From Microlunatus panaciterrae (GTDB lineage: Bacteria; Actinomycetota; Actinomycetes; Propionibacteriales; Propionibacteriaceae), in assembly GCF_016907535.1 (NCBI RefSeq), contig NZ_JAFBCF010000001.1:496001-560000 (forward strand): a stretch of 64,000 nucleotides of DNA. Reading direction: 5' to 3'. Made by a program: the position numbers and the translations under genes. This document shows positions 44,586 to 52,598 of the stretch, piece by piece (position 1 is the first letter of the stretch; each line of letters opens with the position of its first letter). Under the pieces are notes generated by a model, which searched no databases, was not told the DNA's origin, and worked only from the letters and a program-made list of their open reading frames with translations.

Positions 44586-45803
44586 TCAGCGACCTTGGGC
44601 GGCGAGCCTGGAGGCGGACACCCACTGGCCGACGTCCCCACCGGACAGGGCCACCGCCAGCAGGTCGGGAAAGAGGTCGGGCGTGCAGGCGAAGGTCGGC
44701 ACGCCCAGCGCAGCCAACCCGGCCGCATGGTCATGGTCGTAGGCGGGCGCGCCGGAGTCGGACAGGGCCAACAGCACCACCACCCGGACACCGGCCGCCA
44801 GCAGGTCCGAGACGCGGCGCAGCATCTCGGCGGCGATCCCGCCCTCGTACAGGTCGGAGATCAGCACCAGGACCGTCTCGGTGGGCCGGGTCACCAGCCC
44901 CTGGCAGTAGGCGATGGCCCGGTTGATGTCGGTCCCCCCGCCGAGCTGGCAGCCGAACAGCACATCCACCGGGTCGCTCAGCTGGTCGGTCAGATCCACC
45001 ACCTCGGTGTCGAACGCCACCAGGGACGTCTTCACCGAGCGGATCGACGCCACCGTAGCCCCGAACACGGCCGCATAGACGACCGACTCGGCCATCGAGC
45101 CGGACTGGTCGATGGCCAACACGATGTCCTTCGCCACCACCTGGGAGCTGCGGCCGAAGCCGACCAGCCGCTCCGGCACCACGGTCCGGTGCTCGGGCAG
45201 GTAGTGCTTCAGGTTGCGCGCAATGGTGCGGTTCCAGTCGATGTCGCTCGGCCGTGGCCGGTGGGTGCGACTGGCCCGGTTAACGGCACCGGTCACCGCG
45301 GCCCGCGTCTTGGTGGCGATCCGCTCCTCGATCTGCGCCACCACCTTCCCCACCACCATCCGGGCGGTGGCCCGGGTGGTCTCCGGCATCACCCTGTTCA
45401 GGCTGACCAGGGTGCCGGCCAGATGGACGTCGGGCTGCACCGACTCCAACAGCTCGGGCTCCAGCAGCAGCGACGTCAGGTTGAGCCGTTCGATGGCATC
45501 CCGCTGCATTACCTGGACCACAGTGTTCGGGAAGTAGCGCCGGATGTCGCCGAGCCAGCGCGACACGCGCGGTGCGGAGGCCCCCAGACCGCCGGTGCGC
45601 TGCCGCCGATCCTGGCTCTGCTGGTCGGCGTCCGCATCGTAGAGAGCGGCCAGCGCGCCGTCCATCTCCCGGTCCGACCGGGACAGCGCGGCGCCGAGCG
45701 CCTGCTCGCCGGCCTCGCCGAGCAGCAGCCGCCAGCGCCGACGGCGCTCGCCCTCGACCGGCTGATCGGAGTCGTGCTGGCCATTCGGATGCTCAGTCGC
45801 CAA
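44586..45803 (-). CDS. VWA-domain protein of a YehP-like MoxR cluster
   Basis: 405 residues if started at TTG 45803, which overlaps the DUF5682 stop by 11 bases and has a GGGGG(T) stretch upstream; longer frames run deep into DUF5682. The N-terminal half is helical. The C-terminal VWA domain has an intact MIDAS (IDQSGSM near 230; GGGTDI; LISDLYEGG). No signal peptide is present. It corresponds to E. coli YehP in the yehLMPQ cluster, where a MoxR-type AAA+ ATPase works with a VWA partner. AAA+/VWA pairs usually insert metals or remodel protein complexes; the client here is unknown. Confidence 0.85.
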   Translation of the reverse strand: MATEHPNGQHDSDQPVEGERRRRWRLLLGEAGEQALGAALSRSDREMDGALAALYDADADQQSQDRRQRTGGLGASAPRVSRWLGDIRRYFPNTVVQVMQRDAIERLNLTSLLLEPELLESVQPDVHLAGTLVSLNRVMPETTRATARMVVGKVVAQIEERIATKTRAAVTGAVNRASRTHRPRPSDIDWNRTIARNLKHYLPEHRTVVPERLVGFGRSSQVVAKDIVLAIDQSGSMAESVVYAAVFGATVASIRSVKTSLVAFDTEVVDLTDQLSDPVDVLFGCQLGGGTDINRAIAYCQGLVTRPTETVLVLISDLYEGGIAAEMLRRVSDLLAAGVRVVVLLALSDSGAPAYDHDHAAGLAALGVPTFACTPDLFPDLLAVALSGGDVGQWVSASRLAAQGR

Positions 45804-48087
45804 CGCGTACCCCCAGAATCCGGGCCACTGTGGCCAGTACACCTTCACCGAGGGCCGGGTCCAGCTCGTCGACCGGCTGCTCCGGCCGGCCCGCGCCGGC
45901 CGCGATCCGGCCGGCAATGGCCCGGCGTTCAGCGCTGCCGAAGGAGCCGAACGTGCGGCGGACCAACGGCAGCACGTCGACGAACTCCTCCGGCCCGAGC
46001 CCCTGCAGCCAGCCGTCCAACAGCTCCAACAGCGCGCTGTCGTGGATGAGCAGCAGCGCACCGTCGGAGAAGAACCCGTCCACCCAGGCGGCCTTGGCAG
46101 CGGCCCCGACGCCGTGGGACAGCGCCCGGTGCAGCCGCACCGGGGCGTCGTCGAGCAGCGCGGCATCGGCGAGGATGCGCACCATCCGGCCCACCAGCAC
46201 ACCGTTCAGGTCCGGCCGCTCGATCAGTCGTGCCAGTGTCTCGAGCCACCGGGTCCGGCCCTCCGCGGCCACCGGGTCGTCGGCCGCCGCCGCCAGCTGG
46301 ACGGCGGCGTGGACGCCGTCGAGCCGCCGACGCAGCGTGGCCGCGGCCTCGTCGTCCAACCCGACGGCCGCCTGTGGCAGCCCTGCACAGATCCGCAGCA
46401 GCAGCGCCCGGCACACGTCGGCGAGCGCACCCACGTCGGTGTCGCGGACGTCGCCGTAACGCTGCGCCCGGACCAGAGCAGGCAGCGCCTCCATCAGGTG
46501 CAGCACGTCGGCATCGACAGCCGCCTTCGCCTCGAGCGCCTGCAGCAGGCCCGTCAGCGCCTCTGGCAGGTCGGCCAGCAGGCAGCGCTCCACAGCCACC
46601 GTGAGCTCGCCCAGCTCCCCGTCCCGAGAGATCGCTGCCACCTTGGCTGCTGCCGCAGCAACGACAGTGGTGCCCCAGAGGGCGGCCTCCACCAGATCCA
46701 CGGCCAGCTCGGGGCGCCACTCCAGGTGCCAGCTCTCCCGGAAGGTGCCACGGCCCTGGACCTCGCTCTGCCCCGGCCGCGCCCAGCCCAGCCCCAGCAG
46801 CCGGAGCCGATGGAACAGTCGCGACCGCAACTGGTCGTTCGGCTTGCGCAGGTCGAGGTCGACGTACTTCGCCTCCGCGGTCCGCTTCAGTCGCAGGGTC
46901 CGGCACTGCGCCTCCAGATCCGCCTCCAACGGCACGGTCGGAGCCTCCGGCGTGACCGAGCCCAGCCTCTGGCCGACCACCAGCTCGTCGGTGATGAACC
47001 GGACCGCCAGCTCGTCGCCGTCACACAGCACCGCCCGGGTGGCCTCGGTCACCTCGGACAGACCCGCCAGCGGCCGTCCCCGCAACGCTGCCAGGTTCTC
47101 GGCCAGCCGGACGGCCTCGATCACGTGCGCGCTGGAGACCGGCAGGTCGCGGGTCCGCAACGACGCGGCCACCATGCTCAGCCAGCGCACCACCGGCTGG
47201 TCAGGGGCGGTCCACAGATGGTGGTACCAGCCGGGCGAGGTGATGCCCGCTCCATAACCGGACGCGGAGGTGAGCCGCTCGTGCGTCCACGGCACCCAGC
47301 TGAAGCGCACCTTGCGCTTCGGCGCGCCCCGCAGCAATCGTGCGTCAGCCGCCGCCGGTGGCAGCGGCGGGCTCAGCGCCGGGGCGTGCCAGGCGCCGCA
47401 TACCACGGCCACCCGCTGCCGTCCGGACCGCCAGGCAGCCCTGATGCTCTGTCGCATGTACGCCTCGCGGCGCCCCTCGTGCATCGCCCGGCGGTGGTCG
47501 TACGCGGTGTCGTCGGCCCGCAGCTCCGCCATCGCCTCGGTGAGCGCAGGGAAGGGGGAGGCGCCGTCCAGGCGCGACTCGATCACGTCGTCCCACCACC
47601 GCTCGGGGTCGTCGTAGCCGGCCGCCGCAGCGAGCTGGGCGAGAGGGTCTCGGCTGACCTCCGCCGCCGGGGCGCGGTGGCCGCTGTCGAGGTCGAGCTC
47701 GTCGTCGGCCGGGTCGGGCTCGTCGAGGGCCTGCTCCGCCGCGGCCAGTGTCATGCTCGCCGGCAGGTCGCAGAACGAGACCGGGATGCCGCGCTCAGCG
47801 CCCCACAGCATGGCCTGCCACTCGGGTGAGAACACCGCGTACGGCCAGAAGGCGGCCAGGCTGGGCCGGTCGGCCGCATACCCGAACAGGGCCACCGGCG
47901 GGTTCATCCCGGCCGCCGACACCAGCCCGATCAGCGGCTCCGCATCGGCGGGCCCCTCGATCAGCACCGAGTCGGGGAGGTAGTCGTCGAGCGCTGCCAG
48001 CAGCGAACGGGCCGACCCCGGCCCGTGGTGCCTGATGCCGAAGACCTCGACGTGGCGTACCGCCGGCGCCGCGACGCCCAGGCTCAC
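45793..48087 (-). CDS. DUF5682 protein (YehM-like)
   Basis: 764 residues from GTG 48087, which overlaps the AAA+ stop as GTGA; a GTG at 48105 is possible. The start region HVEVFGIRHHGPGSARSL and VLIEGPADAEPLIGL define the family, followed by VALFGYAADRPSLAAFWPYAVFSPEW, a WHAPAL segment near 250, and a long helical remainder. E. coli YehM has a similar length and neighbours. The conserved HHGPG and GPAD motifs look like an active or ligand site, but no activity is known. The protein is soluble. Confidence 0.88.
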   Translation of the reverse strand: MSLGVAAPAVRHVEVFGIRHHGPGSARSLLAALDDYLPDSVLIEGPADAEPLIGLVSAAGMNPPVALFGYAADRPSLAAFWPYAVFSPEWQAMLWGAERGIPVSFCDLPASMTLAAAEQALDEPDPADDELDLDSGHRAPAAEVSRDPLAQLAAAAGYDDPERWWDDVIESRLDGASPFPALTEAMAELRADDTAYDHRRAMHEGRREAYMRQSIRAAWRSGRQRVAVVCGAWHAPALSPPLPPAAADARLLRGAPKRKVRFSWVPWTHERLTSASGYGAGITSPGWYHHLWTAPDQPVVRWLSMVAASLRTRDLPVSSAHVIEAVRLAENLAALRGRPLAGLSEVTEATRAVLCDGDELAVRFITDELVVGQRLGSVTPEAPTVPLEADLEAQCRTLRLKRTAEAKYVDLDLRKPNDQLRSRLFHRLRLLGLGWARPGQSEVQGRGTFRESWHLEWRPELAVDLVEAALWGTTVVAAAAAKVAAISRDGELGELTVAVERCLLADLPEALTGLLQALEAKAAVDADVLHLMEALPALVRAQRYGDVRDTDVGALADVCRALLLRICAGLPQAAVGLDDEAAATLRRRLDGVHAAVQLAAAADDPVAAEGRTRWLETLARLIERPDLNGVLVGRMVRILADAALLDDAPVRLHRALSHGVGAAAKAAWVDGFFSDGALLLIHDSALLELLDGWLQGLGPEEFVDVLPLVRRTFGSFGSAERRAIAGRIAAGAGRPEQPVDELDPALGEGVLATVARILGVRVGD

Positions 48088-49181
48088 CCGGACACCTCTC
48101 GGCACGCGCTGTAGAACTGCGACCAGCCGGCGCGGTCGCGGACGACGACTTCGAGGTACTCGCTCCAGGCGACCTGGTCGGCCACCGGATCCTTGATCAC
48201 CGACCCGACGATCCCGGCGGCGATGTCATCCGGCTGCAGGCTGCCGTTACCGAAGTGCGCCGAGAGCGCCATCCCGCTGGTGATCACCGAGATCGCCTCT
48301 GCCGTCGACAACGTGCCCGACGGGGACTTGATCCTGGTCCGGCCGTCGGCCGTTACCCCCGAACGCAGCTCGCGGAAGACCGTGACCACCCGGCGGATCT
48401 CCTCCAGGGCCGGCGGCACGGCGGGCAGCTCGAGGGCGGCTGACAGTTCGGCCACCCGGGTGGAGACGATCCGGATCTCGTCCTCGGAGCTGGTCGGCAG
48501 CGGCAGCACCACGGTGTTGAAGCGTCTCCGCAGCGCCGACGAGAGCTCGTTCACGCCCTTGTCCCGGTCGTTGGCGGTGGCGATGACGTTGAACCCCTTG
48601 CGGGCCTGGACCTCGGACCCGAGCTCGGGCACCGGCAGCGTCTTCTCCGACAGCACGGTGATCAGCGCGTCCTGGACGTCAGCCGGGATCCTCGTCAGCT
48701 CCTCGATCCGGGCGATGCTGCCGCGGCGCATAGCGGTCATCACCGGGGAGGCGACCATCGCCTGGTCGCTGGGCCCCTCGGCCAACAGCCGGGCGTAGTT
48801 CCAGCAGTACCTGATCGCCTCCTCGGTGGTTCCGGCGGTGCCCTGCACCATCAGCGTCGACTCACCGGAGATCGCGGCGCTGAGATGCTCAGACACCCAG
48901 GATTTGGCGGTGCCCGGCACGCCGAGCAGCAGCAGCGCCCGGTCGGTGGCCAGGGTGGCGACCGCAACCTCCATCAGTCGCCGCTGTCCCACATACTTCT
49001 GGCTGATCACGGTCCCGTCGTTGAGCGTGCCGCCCATCAGGTAGGTGACCACCGCCCACGGTGACATCCGCCACTGCGGCGGCCGCGGACGGTCGTCGAG
49101 GCGGTGCAGGGCAGCCAGCTCCCCGGCGAAGGCCTGCTCGGCGTGCGGCCGCAGATAGCTGACGGGCGCGGTGTCGGTCAC
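48084..49181 (-). CDS. MoxR-family AAA+ ATPase (YehL-like)
   Basis: 365 residues from GTG 49181 with GAGGAG upstream. Walker A is GVPGTAKS near 87-94. The Walker B region is RIEELTRIP, and ATANDRDKGVNELSSALRRRFNTV holds sensor 1 and the arginine finger. A helical lid follows. This is the MoxR branch, which acts as a chaperone with VWA proteins. Its neighbours (DUF5691 and SWIM upstream, DUF5682 and VWA downstream) are the same types found around E. coli YehL. ATP-driven remodelling of an unknown client is the likely job. Confidence 0.93.
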   Translation of the reverse strand: MTDTAPVSYLRPHAEQAFAGELAALHRLDDRPRPPQWRMSPWAVVTYLMGGTLNDGTVISQKYVGQRRLMEVAVATLATDRALLLLGVPGTAKSWVSEHLSAAISGESTLMVQGTAGTTEEAIRYCWNYARLLAEGPSDQAMVASPVMTAMRRGSIARIEELTRIPADVQDALITVLSEKTLPVPELGSEVQARKGFNVIATANDRDKGVNELSSALRRRFNTVVLPLPTSSEDEIRIVSTRVAELSAALELPAVPPALEEIRRVVTVFRELRSGVTADGRTRIKSPSGTLSTAEAISVITSGMALSAHFGNGSLQPDDIAAGIVGSVIKDPVADQVAWSEYLEVVVRDRAGWSQFYSACREVSG

Positions 49182-49204
49182 GATGGGCTCCTCGGTGGCG
49201 GCGG

Positions 49205-50128
49205 TCAGTACGGTCGCGGGATCAGGGTACGGGCAGCCGGGTACGGCTGCGGCTCGAAGACGTTGTGCACCCGGATCCGCTGGTGCAGCAGTTCTTCGAC
49301 CTGGACGAACCCGTGCCAGGCGGACTGCAGTACGGCAGCGGTCGGCCGGTCGGGACCGAACAGACAGCTGCCGGCGACCCGGCCGACGGCCGGATAGCCG
49401 GCCAACGGCATCCGGACCGCGAACCGGCTGACCAGCGGCTGGGTCAGCAGCCCGCCGCCGATCAGCGCCAGGCCGGCGTCCACCAGCTCGGGGGTCCAGC
49501 TCTCGGTGCAGGTCAGGAGCAGCTCCATCGCAGCGGCAGCCGGCTGCCGGCCCTCGACCGGCCGGCCGGCCAGCCGCTCGACCACCTCGGTGGCAGTAAG
49601 AACCGAGGGCACCGGCGCCTCCTCGGCCGCCTCCCCGGCGGCCGGCTGCGGCCTGACCAGGCTGACCCTCCGCCACTGCGGGTGGTGGGAGGCGAAGAAC
49701 CGGCCGCGCGGGCCAACGGCCTCAGCCACCAGCCGTTGGTCACAGCCGCGGGTCCGGGCGGTACTGAGCAGCTGGGCCCACAGTCGCGGCGCCACCGACA
49801 GTCGGTGGGCGATGCTGCGGCTCAGCCAGTCGTCGACCAATGTGGGCTGTCCCAGCGCGAGCAGCTCGGCCAGCAGCTGCTGTGCCGGCGGTGGGGCCTC
49901 CGGCCAGGGCTGTCCCGGCGCTGTCGGCGCCGGCGGGCAGTCGGGCAGTCGCCCGGCGACCCGCGCCATGGCCGCATACCCGGCGGCAAGGTCGAGCAGC
50001 CGGGCGGCCGGGTCCGGCTCGTCCAGTCGGGCGTCCAGGGCGGCCAGCGGCCCCGCCAGCCCGGTCGGCAGCGGCCGCCGGTCCGTGCCCAGCAGTGCCG
50101 TCGTGACGAGGTCGTTCCAGCCGCTCAC
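49205..50128 (-). CDS. DUF5691 protein
   Basis: 307 residues from GTG 50128, which overlaps the SWIM stop as GTGA. It begins VSGWNDLVTTALLGTDRRPLP, the DUF5691 signature, and is otherwise helical, with FFASHHPQWRRVSLV near the middle and a Pro-rich end (FEPQPYPAARTLIPRPY). No catalytic motif is visible. It is found almost only with SWIM, MoxR and DUF5682 genes, so it is probably a structural or adaptor part of that complex. The function is unknown. Confidence 0.85.
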   Translation of the reverse strand: MSGWNDLVTTALLGTDRRPLPTGLAGPLAALDARLDEPDPAARLLDLAAGYAAMARVAGRLPDCPPAPTAPGQPWPEAPPPAQQLLAELLALGQPTLVDDWLSRSIAHRLSVAPRLWAQLLSTARTRGCDQRLVAEAVGPRGRFFASHHPQWRRVSLVRPQPAAGEAAEEAPVPSVLTATEVVERLAGRPVEGRQPAAAAMELLLTCTESWTPELVDAGLALIGGGLLTQPLVSRFAVRMPLAGYPAVGRVAGSCLFGPDRPTAAVLQSAWHGFVQVEELLHQRIRVHNVFEPQPYPAARTLIPRPY

Positions 50129-51474
50129 CGCAGCACCACCTCGGTGCCGAACTCGCGCCCGGAGTCGTCCGGCAGCACCGCCAGTGGCTGCAGGCCGGCG
50201 GCCCGCCATTCCGCCATCAGCCGCACCGGGCCGGAGATCGACTGCGCCAGCAACGGCCAGGGTTCGCCGGCCAGCCCGACCAGGTCACGGCAACGCCCGT
50301 CGAGGTCGCGGAACCGCCAGCTCGAGCCGGCGCCGGCCGGCACCAGCACGGTGCCCTCCAAGACGACCGGCATCCGGTCCGCCCAGGGGTCGGCGGCCAC
50401 CAGCTGGGCATACCGCCCGGCCGCGGTGGACAGGGACTCCGCCGGCAGCGGGCCCAGGCTCGGAAGCCGGTCGACCTGCGGGCCGGGCAGCGCCCGGTAT
50501 TGACCCGAACCGGGATAGAAGTGCAGCGGGCCGACCAGGCTGTGTCCAGGGCTGATCGTGCTGTCCAGGCTCTGGCCGGGCGCGGCGAAGGTCAGCCACA
50601 GTGCCCACCGACCGGTGGCGCTGCCGCGCAGCCAGACCCGGCGGGTCTCAAGCTGGAACTCGACGGTGTCCACCTGGCCCAGCGCGGCCCATTCGTCGAC
50701 CACGGGTGTCGAGGCCAGTACGGCCTCCTTGGCGACCGGGTAGCCGATCCGGGACCGTACGGTGGCGGCCAGATCCGCCGGCAACGCATCCAGCCGGCGG
50801 TGAGCGTGCACCAGCAGCCGCAGTGCGGCCAGCTGAGCCAGCACCCGGGCCGGCCAGCCGTCGCCGCGGAGCTCGGCCGGGATGGCCCGCAGCAGGCCGG
50901 CGACGCCGGGCGCCTGGGCATCGACCATCCGGGCGGCCGCGGTGTCGAAGTGCTGGTAGCCCACCCGCTCCAGCCCGGCGATTCCGCCCCGCACCTGGTC
51001 TCGGAGCCAGCGGTCCAGCTCCTCCAGGCCAGCCTCCACCCGGGCCGCCCGGGCAGCCGCGCGGCGCTCCGCGGCCGCCGGGTCCGCCACCGCCGGTCGG
51101 ACCGGCGGCTGGTCGCTCCCCGGGGCGGCTGTCCCGGCCCGCTCCCGTCGGGCGGTCAGCCAGCCGATCGCGAACGGAGCCACCTCCTCGACCTCAGGGA
51201 CATGGCCGTCGGCCCAGCAGAGCAGCAGCGCCAGGGCGTGCTTGCAGGGGAACTTGCGGCTCGGGCAGCTGCACTGGAAGGCGGCCGGCGGCCCCAGGTC
51301 CACCACCGTCTGGTAGGGCACAGACCCACTTCCCTGGCACCGTCCCCACAGCGCCTGCCGTCCGCAGCCGCGATCGGTCCAGGGCGCGGATCGGGCCAGC
51401 CGCTCGGCCGCCGTGGCTGAGCCGCGGTCCGGCGCCAGCGCCAGCACGGTGGCACGGTCCCAGGGCTCAACCAT
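50125..51474 (-). CDS. SWIM zinc-finger protein (YehQ-like)
   Basis: 449 residues from ATG 51474 (MVEPWDRATVLALAPD, the usual start; an ATG at 51504 adds ten residues). The SWIM motif C-x-C-x6-C-x-H is complete: Cys68, Cys70, Cys77 and His79, within FQCSCPSRKFPCKHALALLL. The rest is helical, then beta-rich, with no nuclease or helicase motif. SWIM domains bind DNA or proteins. It leads a five-gene run in which every downstream gene overlaps or nearly touches the previous one. It is comparable to E. coli YehQ, though shorter. Confidence 0.9.
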   Translation of the reverse strand: MVEPWDRATVLALAPDRGSATAAERLARSAPWTDRGCGRQALWGRCQGSGSVPYQTVVDLGPPAAFQCSCPSRKFPCKHALALLLCWADGHVPEVEEVAPFAIGWLTARRERAGTAAPGSDQPPVRPAVADPAAAERRAAARAARVEAGLEELDRWLRDQVRGGIAGLERVGYQHFDTAAARMVDAQAPGVAGLLRAIPAELRGDGWPARVLAQLAALRLLVHAHRRLDALPADLAATVRSRIGYPVAKEAVLASTPVVDEWAALGQVDTVEFQLETRRVWLRGSATGRWALWLTFAAPGQSLDSTISPGHSLVGPLHFYPGSGQYRALPGPQVDRLPSLGPLPAESLSTAAGRYAQLVAADPWADRMPVVLEGTVLVPAGAGSSWRFRDLDGRCRDLVGLAGEPWPLLAQSISGPVRLMAEWRAAGLQPLAVLPDDSGREFGTEVVLR

Positions 51475-51516
51475 GCCCGGAAGCCTAGGTGGTGGCTGCG
51501 ACATCCGGCGGCGGCC

Positions 51517-52422
51517 TCAGGTCATGTTGTGGAACACGTACGCGGGTTGACGGAAGCCGAGCATCGCCTCCGTCATCCGGACCGCATTCACCGCCGCCGC
51601 GACGTTGTGCATCCGCACGATCCGGGCACCCTGCAGGATGCAGAAGGTTGCGGCTGCCAGCGACCCTTCCAGCCGCTCCTCCTTGGGCCGGCCGATCGCC
51701 TCACCGACGAAGTCCTTGTTGGACACCGCGGCCAGCAGCGGCAGCCCGATAGCGCTGATCGCGCTCAGTCGGCGGGTCAGCTCGAGGGTGTGGAAGGTGT
51801 TCTTGTTGAGGTCGTGGCCGGGGTCGATGACGATCCGTTCCTCCGGTACGCCGCTGCGCAGCGCCAGCTCGATCCTGGTGTTGAGGAAGGCGACGATCTC
51901 GGCGACGACGTCGTCGTACTCCGGCCGGGGGTACGGGGTCCGGGGCGCGGCCAGGCTGTGACAGATGACCAGCGTCGCCGCCGAGTCGGCGACCACCTCG
52001 GCCAGTCCGGGGTCGTGCAGTCCGGTGGTGTCGTTGATCACCGCGGCCCCGGCGGCGATGGCGCGGGCGGCGACGTCGGCGCGGAAGGTGTCGACCGAGA
52101 TCACCACGTCCGAGCGGGCTGCCACCGCCTCGATCACCGGCACCACCCGGTCGATCTCTTCCGCCGCCGACACCTCGGGGGTGTCCGGCGAGAACGGCAC
52201 CCCGCCGATGTCGACCCAGTCGGCCTGCTCGGCGACGGCTGCCAGGGCAGCGGAGACGGCCCGGTCGAGCGCGAAGGTCCGGCCCTGGTCGTAGAACGAG
52301 TCCGGGGTCCGGTTGACCACGGCCATCACGGCCACCTGACGGTCGAAGTCGAAGGTGCGGGCGCCGATGGTGCGGACCGGGTGCCGCAGTTGCGGCTTGA
52401 AGATGCTCGAGTCAGCAGTCAC
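51517..52422 (-). CDS. Dihydropteroate synthase-like protein (FolP2 type)
   Basis: 301 residues from GTG 52422 (VTADSSIFKPQLRH). DHPS motifs are recognisable: MAVVNRTPDSFYDQG, VDIGG, SVDTFRADVA, INDTTGLHD, DPGHDLNKNTFHTLEL and RMHNV. The loop that normally reads GGESTRPG is GGVPFSPDTPEV, so the p-aminobenzoate/sulfonamide loop is altered. This is the actinobacterial FolP2 pattern, a paralogue whose DHPS activity is doubtful; the true folP should be elsewhere. It lies 42 bases upstream of the SWIM gene on the same strand and may be co-transcribed. Confidence 0.9.
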   Translation of the reverse strand: MTADSSIFKPQLRHPVRTIGARTFDFDRQVAVMAVVNRTPDSFYDQGRTFALDRAVSAALAAVAEQADWVDIGGVPFSPDTPEVSAAEEIDRVVPVIEAVAARSDVVISVDTFRADVAARAIAAGAAVINDTTGLHDPGLAEVVADSAATLVICHSLAAPRTPYPRPEYDDVVAEIVAFLNTRIELALRSGVPEERIVIDPGHDLNKNTFHTLELTRRLSAISAIGLPLLAAVSNKDFVGEAIGRPKEERLEGSLAAATFCILQGARIVRMHNVAAAVNAVRMTEAMLGFRQPAYVFHNMT

Positions 52423-52490
52423 GACCACCAGTCTCGACCACCCGGCAAATCCGCTGCACCGGCCCGTGACCTGCACTCAGCCCGCCCCTG

Positions 52491-52562
52491 CGGCACTTCG
52501 CACAGTTTCGTGGGCCTCGCCTACGGTCGACCCTGGGTGAGGTACGACGAACCTGTGCGAAG
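52491..52562. repeat. Hairpin element B, second copy of the 13331-13403 element
   Basis: Ten-base perfect arms, CTTCGCACAG (52496-52505) and CTGTGCGAAG (52553-52562), enclose the core GGTCGACCCTG at 52525. Start sequence (CGGCACTTCGC), core offset and total length match element A to within one base. It lies between the FolP2-like gene and the large-protein cluster. Confidence 0.88.
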
Positions 52563-52598
52563 AAGGGGCTGCAGAAACGAAAGGGCTGCGCGCGTACG

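Noticed and set aside
51517-52422. Housekeeping folP (sulfonamide target)
   Set aside because: The p-aminobenzoate loop is altered and no folate genes (folE, folB, folK) are adjacent.
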